Shown here one piece after another: positions 17,379 to 29,747 of a stretch of DNA of 64,000 nucleotides. A program made the translations under genes and the position numbers. The DNA comes from Bacillus atrophaeus. Its GTDB lineage: Bacteria; Bacillota; Bacilli; Bacillales; Bacillaceae. Position 1 is the stretch's first letter, and the number at the start of each line of letters is the position of its first letter. The notes beneath the pieces are model-generated. The model worked only from the letters and a program-made list of their open reading frames with translations, was not told where the DNA came from and searched no databases. The stretch lies in assembly GCF_001584335.1 (NCBI RefSeq), contig NZ_LSBB01000001.1, positions 806,001 to 870,000 on the forward strand. The letters are read 5' to 3'.

Positions 17379-18197
17379 TTGAAAAAGTTATTTTTAGGCG
17401 CACTACTTATTGTTTTTGCAGGGGTTATGGCTGCTTGCGGATCAAATAATGCAAGTGATTCAAAAGAAATTGTCGTTGCTGCGACAAAAACACCGCACGC
17501 GGAAATTCTCGAAGAAGCAGAGCCGCTGCTAAAAGAAAAAGGCTACACGCTAAAAGTAAAAGTGCTGAGCGATTATAAAATGTACAATAAATCGTTGGCA
17601 GAAAAAGAAATTGATGCAAACTTCTTCCAGCATGTTCCTTATCTTGACCAAGAAAACAAAGAAAATAAAGATTACAACCTTGTGAATGCCGGCGCGGTTC
17701 ACCTTGAGCCATTCGGTATTTACTCTAAAAAGTATAAATCATTAAAAGATCTTCCTGACGGCGCGACGATTATTTTAACAAATAACGTGGCTGAGCAGGG
17801 ACGTATGCTTGCAATGCTTCAAAACGCCGGATTAATTACGCTGGATTCAAAAGTAGAAGCAGTGGATGCGACACAGAAAAACATCACAAAAAATCCGAAA
17901 AATCTTAAGTTCAAGAAAATCGCACCTGAATTAACTGCAAAAGCATATGAAAACAAAGAAGGAGACGCAGCCTTCATTAACGTGAACTATGCGATTCAAA
18001 ATAAATTAAACCCTAAAAAAGATGCGATTGAAGTTGAGTCTACAAAGAACAATCCGTATGCCAACATCATTGCAGTCCGTAAAGGTGAAGAAGATTCTAA
18101 AAAAATTAAAGCTTTAATGGAAGTTCTTCATTCTAAAGAAATTAAAAACTTCATTGATAAAAAATACGATGGATCTGTGCTTCCAGTAGCTGAATAA
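17379..18197 (+). CDS. metQ: methionine-binding lipoprotein
   Basis: A 272-residue NlpA-family substrate-binding lipoprotein. The signal peptide ends in the lipobox AGVMAAC, so the mature protein is tethered outside the membrane by its N-terminal cysteine. The binding domain carries family segments such as NVAEQGRMLAMLQNAG. It starts at TTG behind GGGAGG, is the third gene of the operon, and is followed by a terminator. Confidence 0.95.
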   Translation: MKKLFLGALLIVFAGVMAACGSNNASDSKEIVVAATKTPHAEILEEAEPLLKEKGYTLKVKVLSDYKMYNKSLAEKEIDANFFQHVPYLDQENKENKDYNLVNAGAVHLEPFGIYSKKYKSLKDLPDGATIILTNNVAEQGRMLAMLQNAGLITLDSKVEAVDATQKNITKNPKNLKFKKIAPELTAKAYENKEGDAAFINVNYAIQNKLNPKKDAIEVESTKNNPYANIIAVRKGEEDSKKIKALMEVLHSKEIKNFIDKKYDGSVLPVAE

Positions 18198-18203
18198 GAA
18201 TCA

Positions 18204-18236
18204 AACCCCCGGATGATGAAAATCCGGGGTTTTTTG
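18204..18236 (+). terminator. terminator of metNPQ
   Basis: The stem CCCCGGAT / ATCCGGGG with a seven-base loop is followed by six Ts. Confidence 0.92.
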
Positions 18237-18298
18237 TGTAATTTCCTAAAAGCGGTTCATAATAAAAAGGAATTTTAATCGAGCTGGAGGGATATTTG

Positions 18299-18667
18299 TT
18301 GACTCAATATAATGAAAGTGGAAACATGCAGAACGCCTTAAAACAATATAAAGAAGGTTTAGGCACTTTTGAACAAAAAATGCCGATGATGGGAAGAAAA
18401 TTTAATGAATTCACTGAGCAGTGTTTTGAGGCCAATTCACTGACTGAAAAGGAAAAACAGCTGATCGCTCTCGGAATCAGCATTCATGCCCAAGATGAAT
18501 ACTGCATGATCTACCATACGAAAGGCTGCATTGATCAAGGAGCGACTGAGGAAAACATTCTCGAAACAGTCAGCGTCGCGGCCGCTTTCGGAGGCGGCGC
18601 CGCATTAAGCCAAGGCGTAACGGTTGTGCAGCAATGTATTCAGGAATTTGGCAGCACAACGCATTAA
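18299..18667 (+). CDS. yurZ: carboxymuconolactone decarboxylase / AhpD-like protein
   Basis: A 122-residue AhpD-fold protein. The helix [18 protein letters not shown] contains the Cys-x3-His arrangement of this family, which performs peroxidase-coupled thiol chemistry or lactone decarboxylation. Translation starts at one of two adjacent TTG codons behind GGAGGG; the second is listed. It lies between metQ and the suf operon as in B. subtilis. The substrate is unknown. Confidence 0.8.
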   Translation: MTQYNESGNMQNALKQYKEGLGTFEQKMPMMGRKFNEFTEQCFEANSLTEKEKQLIALGISIHAQDEYCMIYHTKGCIDQGATEENILETVSVAAAFGGGAALSQGVTVVQQCIQEFGSTTH

Positions 18668-18810
18668 TAGGAGGAATATTCCGATAATCCTTTCTCATTT
18701 AACCTGACGGGATGTATATGGTTTATGTGACTTCATATCAAGTCTCAGCCTCTTTGAAGAGATGCTGTATCATTGATAAAATAGAAGCAAATACTTGAAG
18801 GGATTGATTC

Positions 18811-19011
18811 ATTATTTGCAGCAGCCAGGATAAACTTGATTTGGACTATACGGCGGAAATGGAAAAAGCGATGCACAAAACATACGGCATCGGATACGGA
18901 GAATACAGCCGCCGGCTGGACGCAAGGATGGAAGTTGAACGGCAGCGCGAGCTTGATTATGAGAAAAGCAAACACTTTTCTGAGCAGCTTAATGAGAAAA
19001 TCAATCTTTAA
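18811..19011 (+). CDS. small hypothetical ORF between yurZ and sufC, start codon uncertain
   Basis: An open frame of up to 66 residues ends at 19009-19011 and encodes a charged helical sequence (TAEMEKAMHKTYGIGYGEYS, then KHFSEQLNEKINL). No ATG or GTG exists near a ribosome site. GAAGGG precedes an ATT at 18811, so an AUU start is possible, as is an internal TTG near 18838. A protein of this type occurs here in B. subtilis (yuzK region), but I am not certain of the match. No function is known. Confidence 0.5.
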   Translation: MICSSQDKLDLDYTAEMEKAMHKTYGIGYGEYSRRLDARMEVERQRELDYEKSKHFSEQLNEKINL

Positions 19012-19191
19012 CAAAAGGGTGGGATTCCACTCTTTTTCTATTTAAGCGGCTTTAATAAAGCGCTGATCTTTGTTACACTTGAGACCGTTCAATCAAATCA
19101 ATTTTTAAAGTTGTATTTACTTTTCATTTGCTATAAAATTAGAATGAGAATAAAATGAGAATAATGATTATATATTTCTGGAGGTATAGAT

Positions 19192-19977
19192 ATGGCTGCT
19201 TCAACATTAACGATAAAAGATCTTCACGTTGAAATCGAAGGAAAAGAGATCTTAAAAGGGGTAAACCTTGAAATAAAAGGCGGAGAGTTCCACGCTGTAA
19301 TGGGACCGAATGGTACAGGTAAATCCACATTGTCAGCTGCAATTATGGGCCATCCGAAGTACGAGGTAACGAAGGGCAGCATTACGCTTGACGGCAAAGA
19401 TGTACTGGAAATGGAAGTGGACGAGCGTGCTCAAGCAGGCCTTTTCTTGGCAATGCAATATCCTAGTGAAATCAGCGGTGTGACAAACGCCGACTTCCTT
19501 CGTTCTGCGATCAATGCGCGCAGAGAAGAAGGCGATGAAATTTCTCTTATGAAGTTCATCCGCAAAATGGACGAAAATATGGAATTCCTTGAGATGGATC
19601 CGGAAATGGCACAGCGTTATCTTAACGAAGGTTTCTCCGGCGGTGAGAAAAAACGCAATGAAATCCTTCAGCTTATGATGATTGAGCCGAAAATCGCAAT
19701 TCTTGATGAAATCGATTCAGGTCTTGATATTGACGCTCTTAAAGTCGTATCAAAAGGCATCAACAGAATGCGCAGTGAAAACTTCGGCTGCCTGATGATT
19801 ACCCACTATCAGCGTCTGTTAAACTACATCACGCCTGATGTCGTTCACGTAATGATGCAGGGCCGCGTTGTCAAATCAGGCGGTGCAGAGCTTGCACAGC
19901 GCCTTGAAGCAGAAGGTTATGACTGGATTAAACAAGAACTTGGCATTGAAGACGAAACTGTTGGCCAAGAAGCGTAA
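19192..19977 (+). CDS. sufC: SufC, Fe-S cluster assembly ATPase
   Basis: A 261-residue ABC-type ATPase of the cytosolic SufBCD scaffold. Walker A is GPNGTGKST, the signature FSGGEKKRNE and Walker B IAILDEIDSGLDID. ATP hydrolysis drives cluster assembly on SufB-SufD. It is the first of sufCDSUB. The upstream AT-rich stretch with repeated GAGAATAA elements may hold the promoter, but no clear operator could be assigned. Confidence 0.96.
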   Translation: MAASTLTIKDLHVEIEGKEILKGVNLEIKGGEFHAVMGPNGTGKSTLSAAIMGHPKYEVTKGSITLDGKDVLEMEVDERAQAGLFLAMQYPSEISGVTNADFLRSAINARREEGDEISLMKFIRKMDENMEFLEMDPEMAQRYLNEGFSGGEKKRNEILQLMMIEPKIAILDEIDSGLDIDALKVVSKGINRMRSENFGCLMITHYQRLLNYITPDVVHVMMQGRVVKSGGAELAQRLEAEGYDWIKQELGIEDETVGQEA

Positions 19978-19994
19978 GCGTTAGGGGGATTAAC

Positions 19995-22961
<2,967 letters not shown>

Positions 22962-22981
22962 AAGGATTGGAGTGAAAATGG

Positions 22982-24379
22982 ATGGCTAAAAAAATGCCTG
23001 ATATTGGTGAATACAAATACGGTTTTCACGACAAAGACGTTTCCATTTTCCGTTCAGAGCGCGGATTGACAAAAGAAATCGTAGAAGAAATTTCTCGCAT
23101 GAAGGATGAGCCGCAGTGGATGCTTGACTTCCGTCTGAAATCTCTTGAGCATTTCTACAACATGCCGATGCCTCAATGGGGCGGAGATTTGAACGCCCTT
23201 AACTTTGACGAAATTACGTACTACGTGAAACCGTCTGAGCGTTCAGAACGTTCTTGGGATGAAGTGCCGGAAGAAATTAAGCAAACGTTCGACAAGCTTG
23301 GAATTCCTGAAGCTGAGCAAAAATACCTTGCGGGTGTTTCTGCGCAGTACGAATCTGAAGTGGTTTACCACAACATGAAAGAAGACCTTGAAGCTCAAGG
23401 AATCGTGTTCAAAGACACAGACAGCGCGCTTAAAGAAAATGAAGATATTTTCCGCGAGCACTGGGCGAAAGTGATTCCGCCGACTGATAACAAGTTTGCG
23501 GCGCTTAACTCAGCTGTATGGTCAGGCGGATCTTTCATCTACGTGCCTAAGGGCGTGAAAGTGGATACACCGCTTCAAGCGTATTTCCGCATCAACTCTG
23601 AGAATATGGGTCAGTTTGAACGTACGTTAATCATCGTGGATGAAGAAGCGAGTGTTCATTACGTAGAAGGCTGTACAGCGCCTGTTTACACAACAAACTC
23701 ACTTCACAGTGCGGTTGTTGAAATCATCGTCAAAAAAGGCGGCTACTGCCGTTATACGACGATTCAAAACTGGGCGAACAACGTCTTCAACCTTGTGACG
23801 AAGCGTACGGTTTGCGAAGCGAACGCAACGATGGAATGGGTGGACGGAAACATCGGTTCTAAATTGACGATGAAATACCCTGCTGTCATCCTTAAAGGAG
23901 AAGGCGCGCGCGGTATGACACTATCTATCGCTCTTGCCGGTAAAGGGCAGCACCAGGATGCAGGGGCGAAAATGATTCACCTTGCACCGAATACGTCATC
24001 TACGATCGTGTCAAAATCCATTTCGAAACAAGGCGGAAAAGTGACTTACCGCGGTATCGTTCATTTCGGACGGAAAGCGGAAGGCGCACGCTCAAACATC
24101 GAATGTGACACACTTATCATGGATAACAAATCAACATCAGATACGATCCCTTACAATGAAATCTTAAATGACAACATTTCATTGGAGCACGAAGCGAAGG
24201 TTTCAAAAGTATCTGAAGAACAGCTCTTCTACTTGATGAGCCGAGGCATTTCTGAAGAAGAAGCAACAGAAATGATCGTTATGGGCTTCATCGAGCCATT
24301 CACAAAAGAGCTTCCGATGGAATACGCAGTTGAAATGAACCGCTTGATTAAGTTCGAGATGGAAGGCTCAATCGGTTAA
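22982..24379 (+). CDS. sufB: SufB, Fe-S cluster scaffold
   Basis: A 465-residue SufBD protein with the family core ([20 protein letters not shown]) and C-terminal [20 protein letters not shown]. It carries the cluster-building cysteines and receives sulfur and iron within SufBC2D. The ATG at 22982 is used; the ATG four bases earlier is out of frame and stops at once. It is the last gene of the operon. Confidence 0.96.
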   Translation: MAKKMPDIGEYKYGFHDKDVSIFRSERGLTKEIVEEISRMKDEPQWMLDFRLKSLEHFYNMPMPQWGGDLNALNFDEITYYVKPSERSERSWDEVPEEIKQTFDKLGIPEAEQKYLAGVSAQYESEVVYHNMKEDLEAQGIVFKDTDSALKENEDIFREHWAKVIPPTDNKFAALNSAVWSGGSFIYVPKGVKVDTPLQAYFRINSENMGQFERTLIIVDEEASVHYVEGCTAPVYTTNSLHSAVVEIIVKKGGYCRYTTIQNWANNVFNLVTKRTVCEANATMEWVDGNIGSKLTMKYPAVILKGEGARGMTLSIALAGKGQHQDAGAKMIHLAPNTSSTIVSKSISKQGGKVTYRGIVHFGRKAEGARSNIECDTLIMDNKSTSDTIPYNEILNDNISLEHEAKVSKVSEEQLFYLMSRGISEEEATEMIVMGFIEPFTKELPMEYAVEMNRLIKFEMEGSIG

Positions 24380-24392
24380 TCAGCCTGTAATC

Positions 24393-24435
24393 AAAAAGGA
24401 CGTGACTGGGAAAACCAGTTCATGTCCTTTTTTAT
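24393..24435 (+). terminator. terminator of sufCDSUB
   Basis: AAAAAGGACGTGACTGG pairs with ACCAGTTCATGTCCTTTTTT across a four-base loop and ends in a T run. Nothing convincing was seen in the 230 bases that follow, before yurR. Confidence 0.88.
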
Positions 24436-24663
24436 ATGAACCGCTTTACGAGATTGGAGCCGCACAATGGATTGTCAGACAAACAAGCGGAGTCACCACG
24501 TATAACGCGGCCTTCCTGGCTGGATCATTGTGCTGTTTGTTTTTTTATTACTTTACATCAGGAGCGGGCGTACCCATCCACTTGCGATGTGAATCCGCGC
24601 GTATGTTTTGTTAAAATAAAATAAGGCTATAAAAAAGATTCAACATAGAAAAGGTGTTAAAAG

Positions 24664-25788
24664 ATGAAAACGTATATTGTAGTCGGCGCCGGCATTCTCG
24701 GTGCATCAACAGCCTATCATCTTGCTAAAGCGGGTGCGTGTGTAACGTTAGTTGATCGAAAAGAGCCCGGACAAGCCACTGCCGCAGCGGCTGGGATTGT
24801 CTGTCCTTGGCTTTCGCAGCGCCGCAATCAGGACTGGTACAGGCTCGCCAAAGGCGGCGCCCGGTACTATGCTGATTTAATCAAACAATTAGAAGAGGAT
24901 GGAGAGACGGATACGGGGTATAAACGAGTTGGAGCGATCAGTATCCATACAGATGCCGCGAAGCTTGATAAGATGGAAGAACGGGCGTATAAGCGGCGTG
25001 AGGATGCACCGGAAATCGGTGAGATTACCCGCTTGTCTAGGGATGAAACAAAGAAGCTGTTTCCGCTTTTATCAGAGGAGTATGAATCGGTTCATATCAG
25101 CGGTGCGGCCCGTGTAAACGGAAGAGCGCTATGCCGGTCTCTTGTAAGCGCGGCGAGAAAACATGGCGCCGTTATTTTATACGATAATGCCAAATTGTTG
25201 TATGAAGGCAATCACGTTCGCGGAATAGAAACGGAAAAGGAGACGCTGCTTGCAGATCAGGTGATTGTAACAGCGGGTGCTTGGGCAAGTGAGATCTTGA
25301 AGCCCCTTGGCATGGATTTTCAAGTAACATACCAAAAAGCGCAAATCGTCCATTTCGAAATGCCTGATAATGATACAGGCGAATGGCCGGTGGTCATGCC
25401 GCCAAGTGACCAATACCTTCTCGCATTCGCTAACGGCCGGATCGTAGCGGGAGCGACACATGAAAATGAGGCAGTACTTGGTGACTGCCGGGTGACAGCG
25501 GGAGGAGTCTCCGATATTTTAAACAAAGCGCTGACAATCGCGCCCGGACTTTCAGAATGCACGATACTTGAGGAAAGAGTGGGATTCCGACCGTTTACGC
25601 CTGGTTTTCTGCCTGTAATCGGTGCACTGCCGAATGTGAAAGGCTTGCTGATCGCCAATGGACTCGGGGCTTCAGGGCTGACGAGCGGGCCTTTTCTGGG
25701 GGCAGAACTTGCAAAGCTTGCGCTCGGAAAGCAGACGGAATTGGACCTTAGTCATTATGATCCTGCCGGCGCCTTGCATAATAATTAG
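24664..25788 (+). CDS. yurR: FAD-dependent amine/D-amino-acid oxidoreductase
   Basis: A 374-residue DAO-family flavoenzyme. The N-terminal Rossmann motif GAGILGASTAYHLAKAG is followed by ATAAAAGIVCPW, typical of glycine oxidase/DadA-like enzymes. The C-terminal segment EERVGFRPFTPGFLPVIGAL closes the FAD site. It is likely to oxidise a secondary or primary amine; the substrate is not defined. It is monocistronic, as in B. subtilis. Confidence 0.88.
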   Translation: MKTYIVVGAGILGASTAYHLAKAGACVTLVDRKEPGQATAAAAGIVCPWLSQRRNQDWYRLAKGGARYYADLIKQLEEDGETDTGYKRVGAISIHTDAAKLDKMEERAYKRREDAPEIGEITRLSRDETKKLFPLLSEEYESVHISGAARVNGRALCRSLVSAARKHGAVILYDNAKLLYEGNHVRGIETEKETLLADQVIVTAGAWASEILKPLGMDFQVTYQKAQIVHFEMPDNDTGEWPVVMPPSDQYLLAFANGRIVAGATHENEAVLGDCRVTAGGVSDILNKALTIAPGLSECTILEERVGFRPFTPGFLPVIGALPNVKGLLIANGLGASGLTSGPFLGAELAKLALGKQTELDLSHYDPAGALHNN

Positions 25789-25885
25789 AAACATAACAAA
25801 CAAATATAAAAGCAAGCCGTTGTAGCTTTTCTTTTCTACCTGTGTTAGCATTTACCTTTAATGAAAAAGAGGACGTGAACTGATT

Positions 25886-26260
25886 TTGATAAAAATTGAT
25901 ATACCTGCTCCAAATGTAACCATTACCGAACGGCAGCAGTCAGCGAATGAAAACGAACCGAAAATAAAGCCGATCCACGGTTTCATTGACTTTCATCAGA
26001 TTCCAAGAGATAAAGGCGGCATCTTCATGTTTTATAACATTAATGATGAGCTGCTTTTTGTCGGCAAAGCAAGAAAGTTAAGACAGCGAATCAAAAAGCA
26101 TTTCGAAGACAATGTATCACCAATCAAACAGCACAGAGACGAAGTGTATAAGATTGAAGTATGTTTAGTTGAAGATCCAATGGATCGAGAAATTTACGAA
26201 ACATATACGATCAACACACTTCAATCGAAATACAACATAGACAAAGTATTCTATAAATAA
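25886..26260 (+). CDS. yurQ: GIY-YIG-type nuclease domain protein
   Basis: A 124-residue protein resembling the UvrC N-terminal nuclease: the core KGGIFMFYNINDELLFVGKA corresponds to the GIY-YIG strands, with basic KLRQRIKKHF after it. The first GIY tyrosine is replaced by Phe, so activity is uncertain. It starts at TTG behind GAGGACG. A DNA-processing role is a family inference only. Confidence 0.78.
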   Translation: MIKIDIPAPNVTITERQQSANENEPKIKPIHGFIDFHQIPRDKGGIFMFYNINDELLFVGKARKLRQRIKKHFEDNVSPIKQHRDEVYKIEVCLVEDPMDREIYETYTINTLQSKYNIDKVFYK

Positions 26261-26283
26261 GCCATCAGTCTGCGGATTGATAA

Positions 26284-26317
26284 CAAAGCCAGAGCTTTTT
26301 TTAAGCTCTGGCTTTTG
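26284..26317 (+). terminator. terminator of yurQ
   Basis: AAAGCCAGAGCTT / AAGCTCTGGCTTTT form a long stem with T tail. Confidence 0.88.
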
Positions 26318-26391
26318 CGTGAGAAAGAATTGAAGATTCTTCTTCATTGAAAACATAACATAAACTTTTGAGAAATTTCAGAAAATAATAT

Positions 26392-26420
26392 TGACAACGA
26401 TCACCTCTGCCTATTAATAT
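26392..26420 (+). promoter_or_regulatory. frlB: sigma-A promoter of frlBONMD
   Basis: A perfect TTGACA (26392-26397) stands 16-17 bases before a TTAATAT-type -10. The FrlR-type palindromes lie just downstream. Confidence 0.65.
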
Positions 26421-26453
26421 AACAATATATAATGTTATATAACGTTATATAAT
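26419..26453. promoter_or_regulatory. putative FrlR operator before frlB
   Basis: Overlapping palindromic units of the type TATAATGTTATATAACG occupy the start of the frlB transcript. The same ATAATGTTATA unit recurs before frlO and in the frlR upstream region, which supports a common regulator of the GntR/HutC type. Confidence 0.72.
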
Positions 26454-26473
26454 AAAAAAGGGGAGTGAAGGAT

Positions 26474-27460
26474 TTGAGTCAGGCCACAGCAAAAGTAAAT
26501 CGTGAGGTTCAAGCTTTTTTGCAGGATTTGAAAGGGAAGACAATTGACCATGTATTCTTCGTCGCATGCGGAGGGTCTTCGGCTATCATGTACCCGAGTA
26601 AATATGTGTTTGACAGAGAGGCAAAAGCCATCAGCTCCGATCTGTACAGCTCGAATGAGTTTATCCGCCGCAACCCGGTTCAGCTTGGAGAGAAATCACT
26701 CGTCATATTGTGTTCTCATTCAGGGAATACGCCGGAAACAGTAAAGGCCGCAGCTTTTGCCAGATCAAAAGGCGCGCTTACGATCGCAATGACCTTTAAA
26801 CCGGATTCTCCATTGGCGCAGGAGGCCCAATATGTGGCCCAATATGATTGGGGAGATGAGGCACAGGCGATCAACACCAACTATGGGGTGCTTTATCAAA
26901 TCGTCTTCGGCGCCTTGCAAGTGTTAGAACAGCATACGAAATTTGAACAAGCGATAGATGGGTTAGATAAGCTGCAAGCCGTGTATGACGAAGCGCTGAA
27001 GCAGGAGTCAGACAACGCGCAGCAATTTGCTAAGACACACGAAAAAGAAAACATCATTTATACAATGGCGAGCGGTGCAAACTACGGTGTCGCCTACTCC
27101 TACAGCATCTGCATTCTCATGGAAATGCAATGGATTCATTCCCACGCCATTCATGCCGGAGAATATTTTCACGGACCGTTTGAAATTATTGATGAATCCG
27201 TTCCTTTTATCATCCTGCTCGGCTTAGACGAAACAAGACCACTTGAAGAGCGGGCGCTTTCCTTCTCGAAAAAATATGGCAAAAAGCTGACGGTTCTGGA
27301 TGCTGCCGCTTATGACTTCTCCGCAATTGACGATTCAGTTAAGGGTTATCTTGCTCCGCTTGTGCTGAATCGTGTGTTGAGAAGCTATGCAGATTCATTG
27401 GCTGAAGCGAGAAATCATCCTTTATCTCATAGAAGATACATGTGGAAGGTAGAGTATTGA
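26474..27460 (+). CDS. frlB: fructosamine-6-phosphate deglycase
   Basis: A 328-residue SIS-domain enzyme that splits phosphorylated Amadori compounds to glucose 6-phosphate and the amino acid. The first SIS domain shows VACGGSSAIMYPSKY and LCSHSGNTPETVKAA; the second contains ASGANYGVAYSYSICILMEM. The TTG start at 26474 gives the family length; a GTG nine bases earlier is possible. It works with FrlD, the kinase. Confidence 0.93.
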   Translation: MSQATAKVNREVQAFLQDLKGKTIDHVFFVACGGSSAIMYPSKYVFDREAKAISSDLYSSNEFIRRNPVQLGEKSLVILCSHSGNTPETVKAAAFARSKGALTIAMTFKPDSPLAQEAQYVAQYDWGDEAQAINTNYGVLYQIVFGALQVLEQHTKFEQAIDGLDKLQAVYDEALKQESDNAQQFAKTHEKENIIYTMASGANYGVAYSYSICILMEMQWIHSHAIHAGEYFHGPFEIIDESVPFIILLGLDETRPLEERALSFSKKYGKKLTVLDAAAYDFSAIDDSVKGYLAPLVLNRVLRSYADSLAEARNHPLSHRRYMWKVEY

Positions 27461-27484
27461 TCTAAAAAATGGATAGATTATGCG

Positions 27485-27518
27485 TCAGACTATAATGTTA
27501 TATAACATTATAGTCTGA
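27485..27518. promoter_or_regulatory. 34-bp perfect palindrome before frlO (putative FrlR operator)
   Basis: Bases 27485-27501 (TCAGACTATAATGTTAT) are exactly reverse-complementary to 27502-27518. No T run follows, so it is unlikely to be a plain terminator. It shares the TATAATGTTATA core with the sites at frlB and frlR. Confidence 0.78.
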
Positions 27519-27539
27519 TATCCACAGGAGGCCAATTCT

Positions 27540-28808
27540 TTGAAAAAATTTGTTTTCTTCCTAGTTATTGCGTCCGTATGTATGCTTGCCATCTCCGGCT
27601 GTTCAAGCCAAAGCAGCTCTTCAGACGGAAAGGTCACATTAAAGTTTTTCCACAGATGGCCGAAAGAGCCCGAAAGACGCTATTTTGAAGAAGTCGTGAA
27701 GGAATTTGAAAAAGAGCATCCGGATATCCATATTCAAACTGAAGCGGTTCTGAATGATTCGTATAAGGATAAAATCAAGGTTATGCTGGGAACAAGCAGT
27801 CCGCCGGATGTTTTCTTCTCTTGGAGTGACGAGTTTGCTGCTAAGTTCATCAGAGGAAACAAGGCGCTGGATCTCTCTTCCTACTACAAAAATGATACGG
27901 AATGGTCGTCCCAGCTAGTGGGGACACAAATTAAGCCGTTTACTTATGAAGAAAAAGAATATGGCGTACCTTGGCAAATGGATGCCAAATCGTTTTTTTA
28001 CAATAAGGACATTTTTGAAAAGCTTAATTTGAAGCCGCCTTCCACATGGGAAGAATTGATCAAAGTGTCAAAAAAGCTGAAAGCAAACGGCTATACACCG
28101 ATCAGTTTCGGCACAAAGGCGCCTTGGACGATCTCCCATTATATCGGCACGCTGAATCAGCGGATGGTGGACGAAAAAACGAGAGAACGGGATTACGACG
28201 CAAAAACAGGAGAATTTACGGATGAAGGTTATGTAAAGGCTCTCGAGAAGCTGAAAGAGCTAATGCCTTACTTTAACGAGCATGTAAATTCCATTGATCA
28301 TGAGTATGCAAGACAGCAGTTTAAAAGCGGTAAATCGGCGATGATGTATGCTGAAACAGCAGAAATCAAGCTGGTTGAGCCTGTTAATTTAGGCTTATTT
28401 TCATTCCCTGACATAACAGGACAAAAAGGATCGTCCAATTCGCTGACCGGCGCTCCAGAAGGATTTATGATCTCCTCCAAAACGAAGCATCCGAAAGAAG
28501 CAATGGAATTTTTACAATTTTTGACCTCGAAAAAAATGGGTGAAAAGCTGGTCAAGGATGTCGGCAAATACAGCGCAGTGCAAGGAACGGCAACAGAGGG
28601 AAATTCCACAGCGACGCAGCGCGAAGCCGTCCAGCAAATCATTGATGCCGACTCAATGGTGTCTTGGTTTGATATGGATGTTGATGTGGAAATCGCGGAT
28701 GTGTACTTGAGCAGTGTCCAGCAAATGCTCGGAGGCGATATGACGCCGGCTGAGGTGATGAAGTCCGTACAAAAAGCAGCCAAACAAGTGAGAGCGGCTG
28801 CTGAATAA
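27540..28808 (+). CDS. frlO: fructosamine ABC transporter, substrate-binding lipoprotein
   Basis: A 422-residue family 1 extracellular solute-binding protein. The signal peptide ends at the lipobox AISGCSS, then a Ser-rich linker. It begins at TTG behind AGGAGG. In B. subtilis it captures fructose-amino acids for FrlN-FrlM, with FrlP as the likely ATPase. A separate palindromic operator precedes it, suggesting internal control within the operon. Confidence 0.93.
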   Translation: MKKFVFFLVIASVCMLAISGCSSQSSSSDGKVTLKFFHRWPKEPERRYFEEVVKEFEKEHPDIHIQTEAVLNDSYKDKIKVMLGTSSPPDVFFSWSDEFAAKFIRGNKALDLSSYYKNDTEWSSQLVGTQIKPFTYEEKEYGVPWQMDAKSFFYNKDIFEKLNLKPPSTWEELIKVSKKLKANGYTPISFGTKAPWTISHYIGTLNQRMVDEKTRERDYDAKTGEFTDEGYVKALEKLKELMPYFNEHVNSIDHEYARQQFKSGKSAMMYAETAEIKLVEPVNLGLFSFPDITGQKGSSNSLTGAPEGFMISSKTKHPKEAMEFLQFLTSKKMGEKLVKDVGKYSAVQGTATEGNSTATQREAVQQIIDADSMVSWFDMDVDVEIADVYLSSVQQMLGGDMTPAEVMKSVQKAAKQVRAAAE

Positions 28809-28867
28809 ACCGAAGAAAAGGTGGGACACTCGCGCCTTTTCTTTTTATAAAGGAGATGAGTTTAGCC

Positions 28868-29746
28868 TTGGTCAACCAAAATAGAATAATCCCCTATTTG
28901 TTTTTACTGCCCGCTCTTGTTTTTTTATTATTCGTTTACATTCCGATCTTTGAAAATATCTTCCTCAGTTTGTTTCAATGGAGTTCTTTTTCTCCAGAAA
29001 AAACGTTTATCGGCCTAAAAAATTATAGTGATTTGTTTCATGACCCTGTCTTTTACAAGGCGCTCACCAATAATGTCCTTTATGCCGTTATATCTATCGT
29101 CTGCCAAGTGTTTGGCGGTTTGATATTGGCGGCGGTGCTGGAAGACAGGCTGGTAAGAAAATGGTCGCCTTTTTTTCGTACGGTGTTTTTCCTTCCCGTT
29201 GTCATCTCTATGACGGTCATCGCCCTGTTGTTTGACTTCATTTATAATCCTGAGATCGGGCTTTTAAACCAGCTGTTGGAGGCTGTCGGGCTTGACCAGT
29301 TTACGAGGGCGTGGCTTGGGGATGACAGCACCGCTATGATGTCCGTTATTTTTGTTTCCCAATGGCAGTCTGTCGGTTATATCGCTATGCTTTACATCGT
29401 GTCCATTCAAAAAATTCCTGATGAATTGTACGAGGCGGCACGGCTTGACGGCGCGGGCAAACTCCAGCAATTTTTTCATATTACAGTGCCCCAGACAAAG
29501 GAGATGTCGTTTGTTGCAGTGGTCATGACGCTGACGGGCGCCTTTACGGTGTTTAACGAGCCGTATATTTTGACAGGCGGCGGCCCGGGGAACGCATCCG
29601 AAGTGTTAAGCACCTTTTTATATAAAAGCGCCTTTACAAAGGATATGATGGGCTATGCGTCCGCGATTGCCACGGTTGTTTTACTCATCACGCTCACATT
29701 GTCGCTCATGCAGATGAAATTCTTTAACACAGGAAAGGAGGATTAA
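28868..29746 (+). CDS. frlN: fructosamine ABC transporter permease FrlN
   Basis: A 292-residue MalF/UgpA-type permease with six predicted helices and the EAA loop IPDELYEAARLDGAGKLQQF. The TTG at 28868 was chosen because AAAGGAG stands at the right distance; the ATG at 28856 directly abuts that site. It forms the membrane channel with FrlM. Confidence 0.92.
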   Translation: MVNQNRIIPYLFLLPALVFLLFVYIPIFENIFLSLFQWSSFSPEKTFIGLKNYSDLFHDPVFYKALTNNVLYAVISIVCQVFGGLILAAVLEDRLVRKWSPFFRTVFFLPVVISMTVIALLFDFIYNPEIGLLNQLLEAVGLDQFTRAWLGDDSTAMMSVIFVSQWQSVGYIAMLYIVSIQKIPDELYEAARLDGAGKLQQFFHITVPQTKEMSFVAVVMTLTGAFTVFNEPYILTGGGPGNASEVLSTFLYKSAFTKDMMGYASAIATVVLLITLTLSLMQMKFFNTGKED

Positions 29747-29747
29747 T

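Noticed and set aside
19131..19175. Fur box before sufC
   Set aside because: Repeated GAGAATAA elements only partly match the Fur consensus and lack its symmetry.
24436..24660. Two overlapping open frames downstream of sufB
   Set aside because: They begin inside the sufB terminator, lack ribosome sites and resemble no protein I know.
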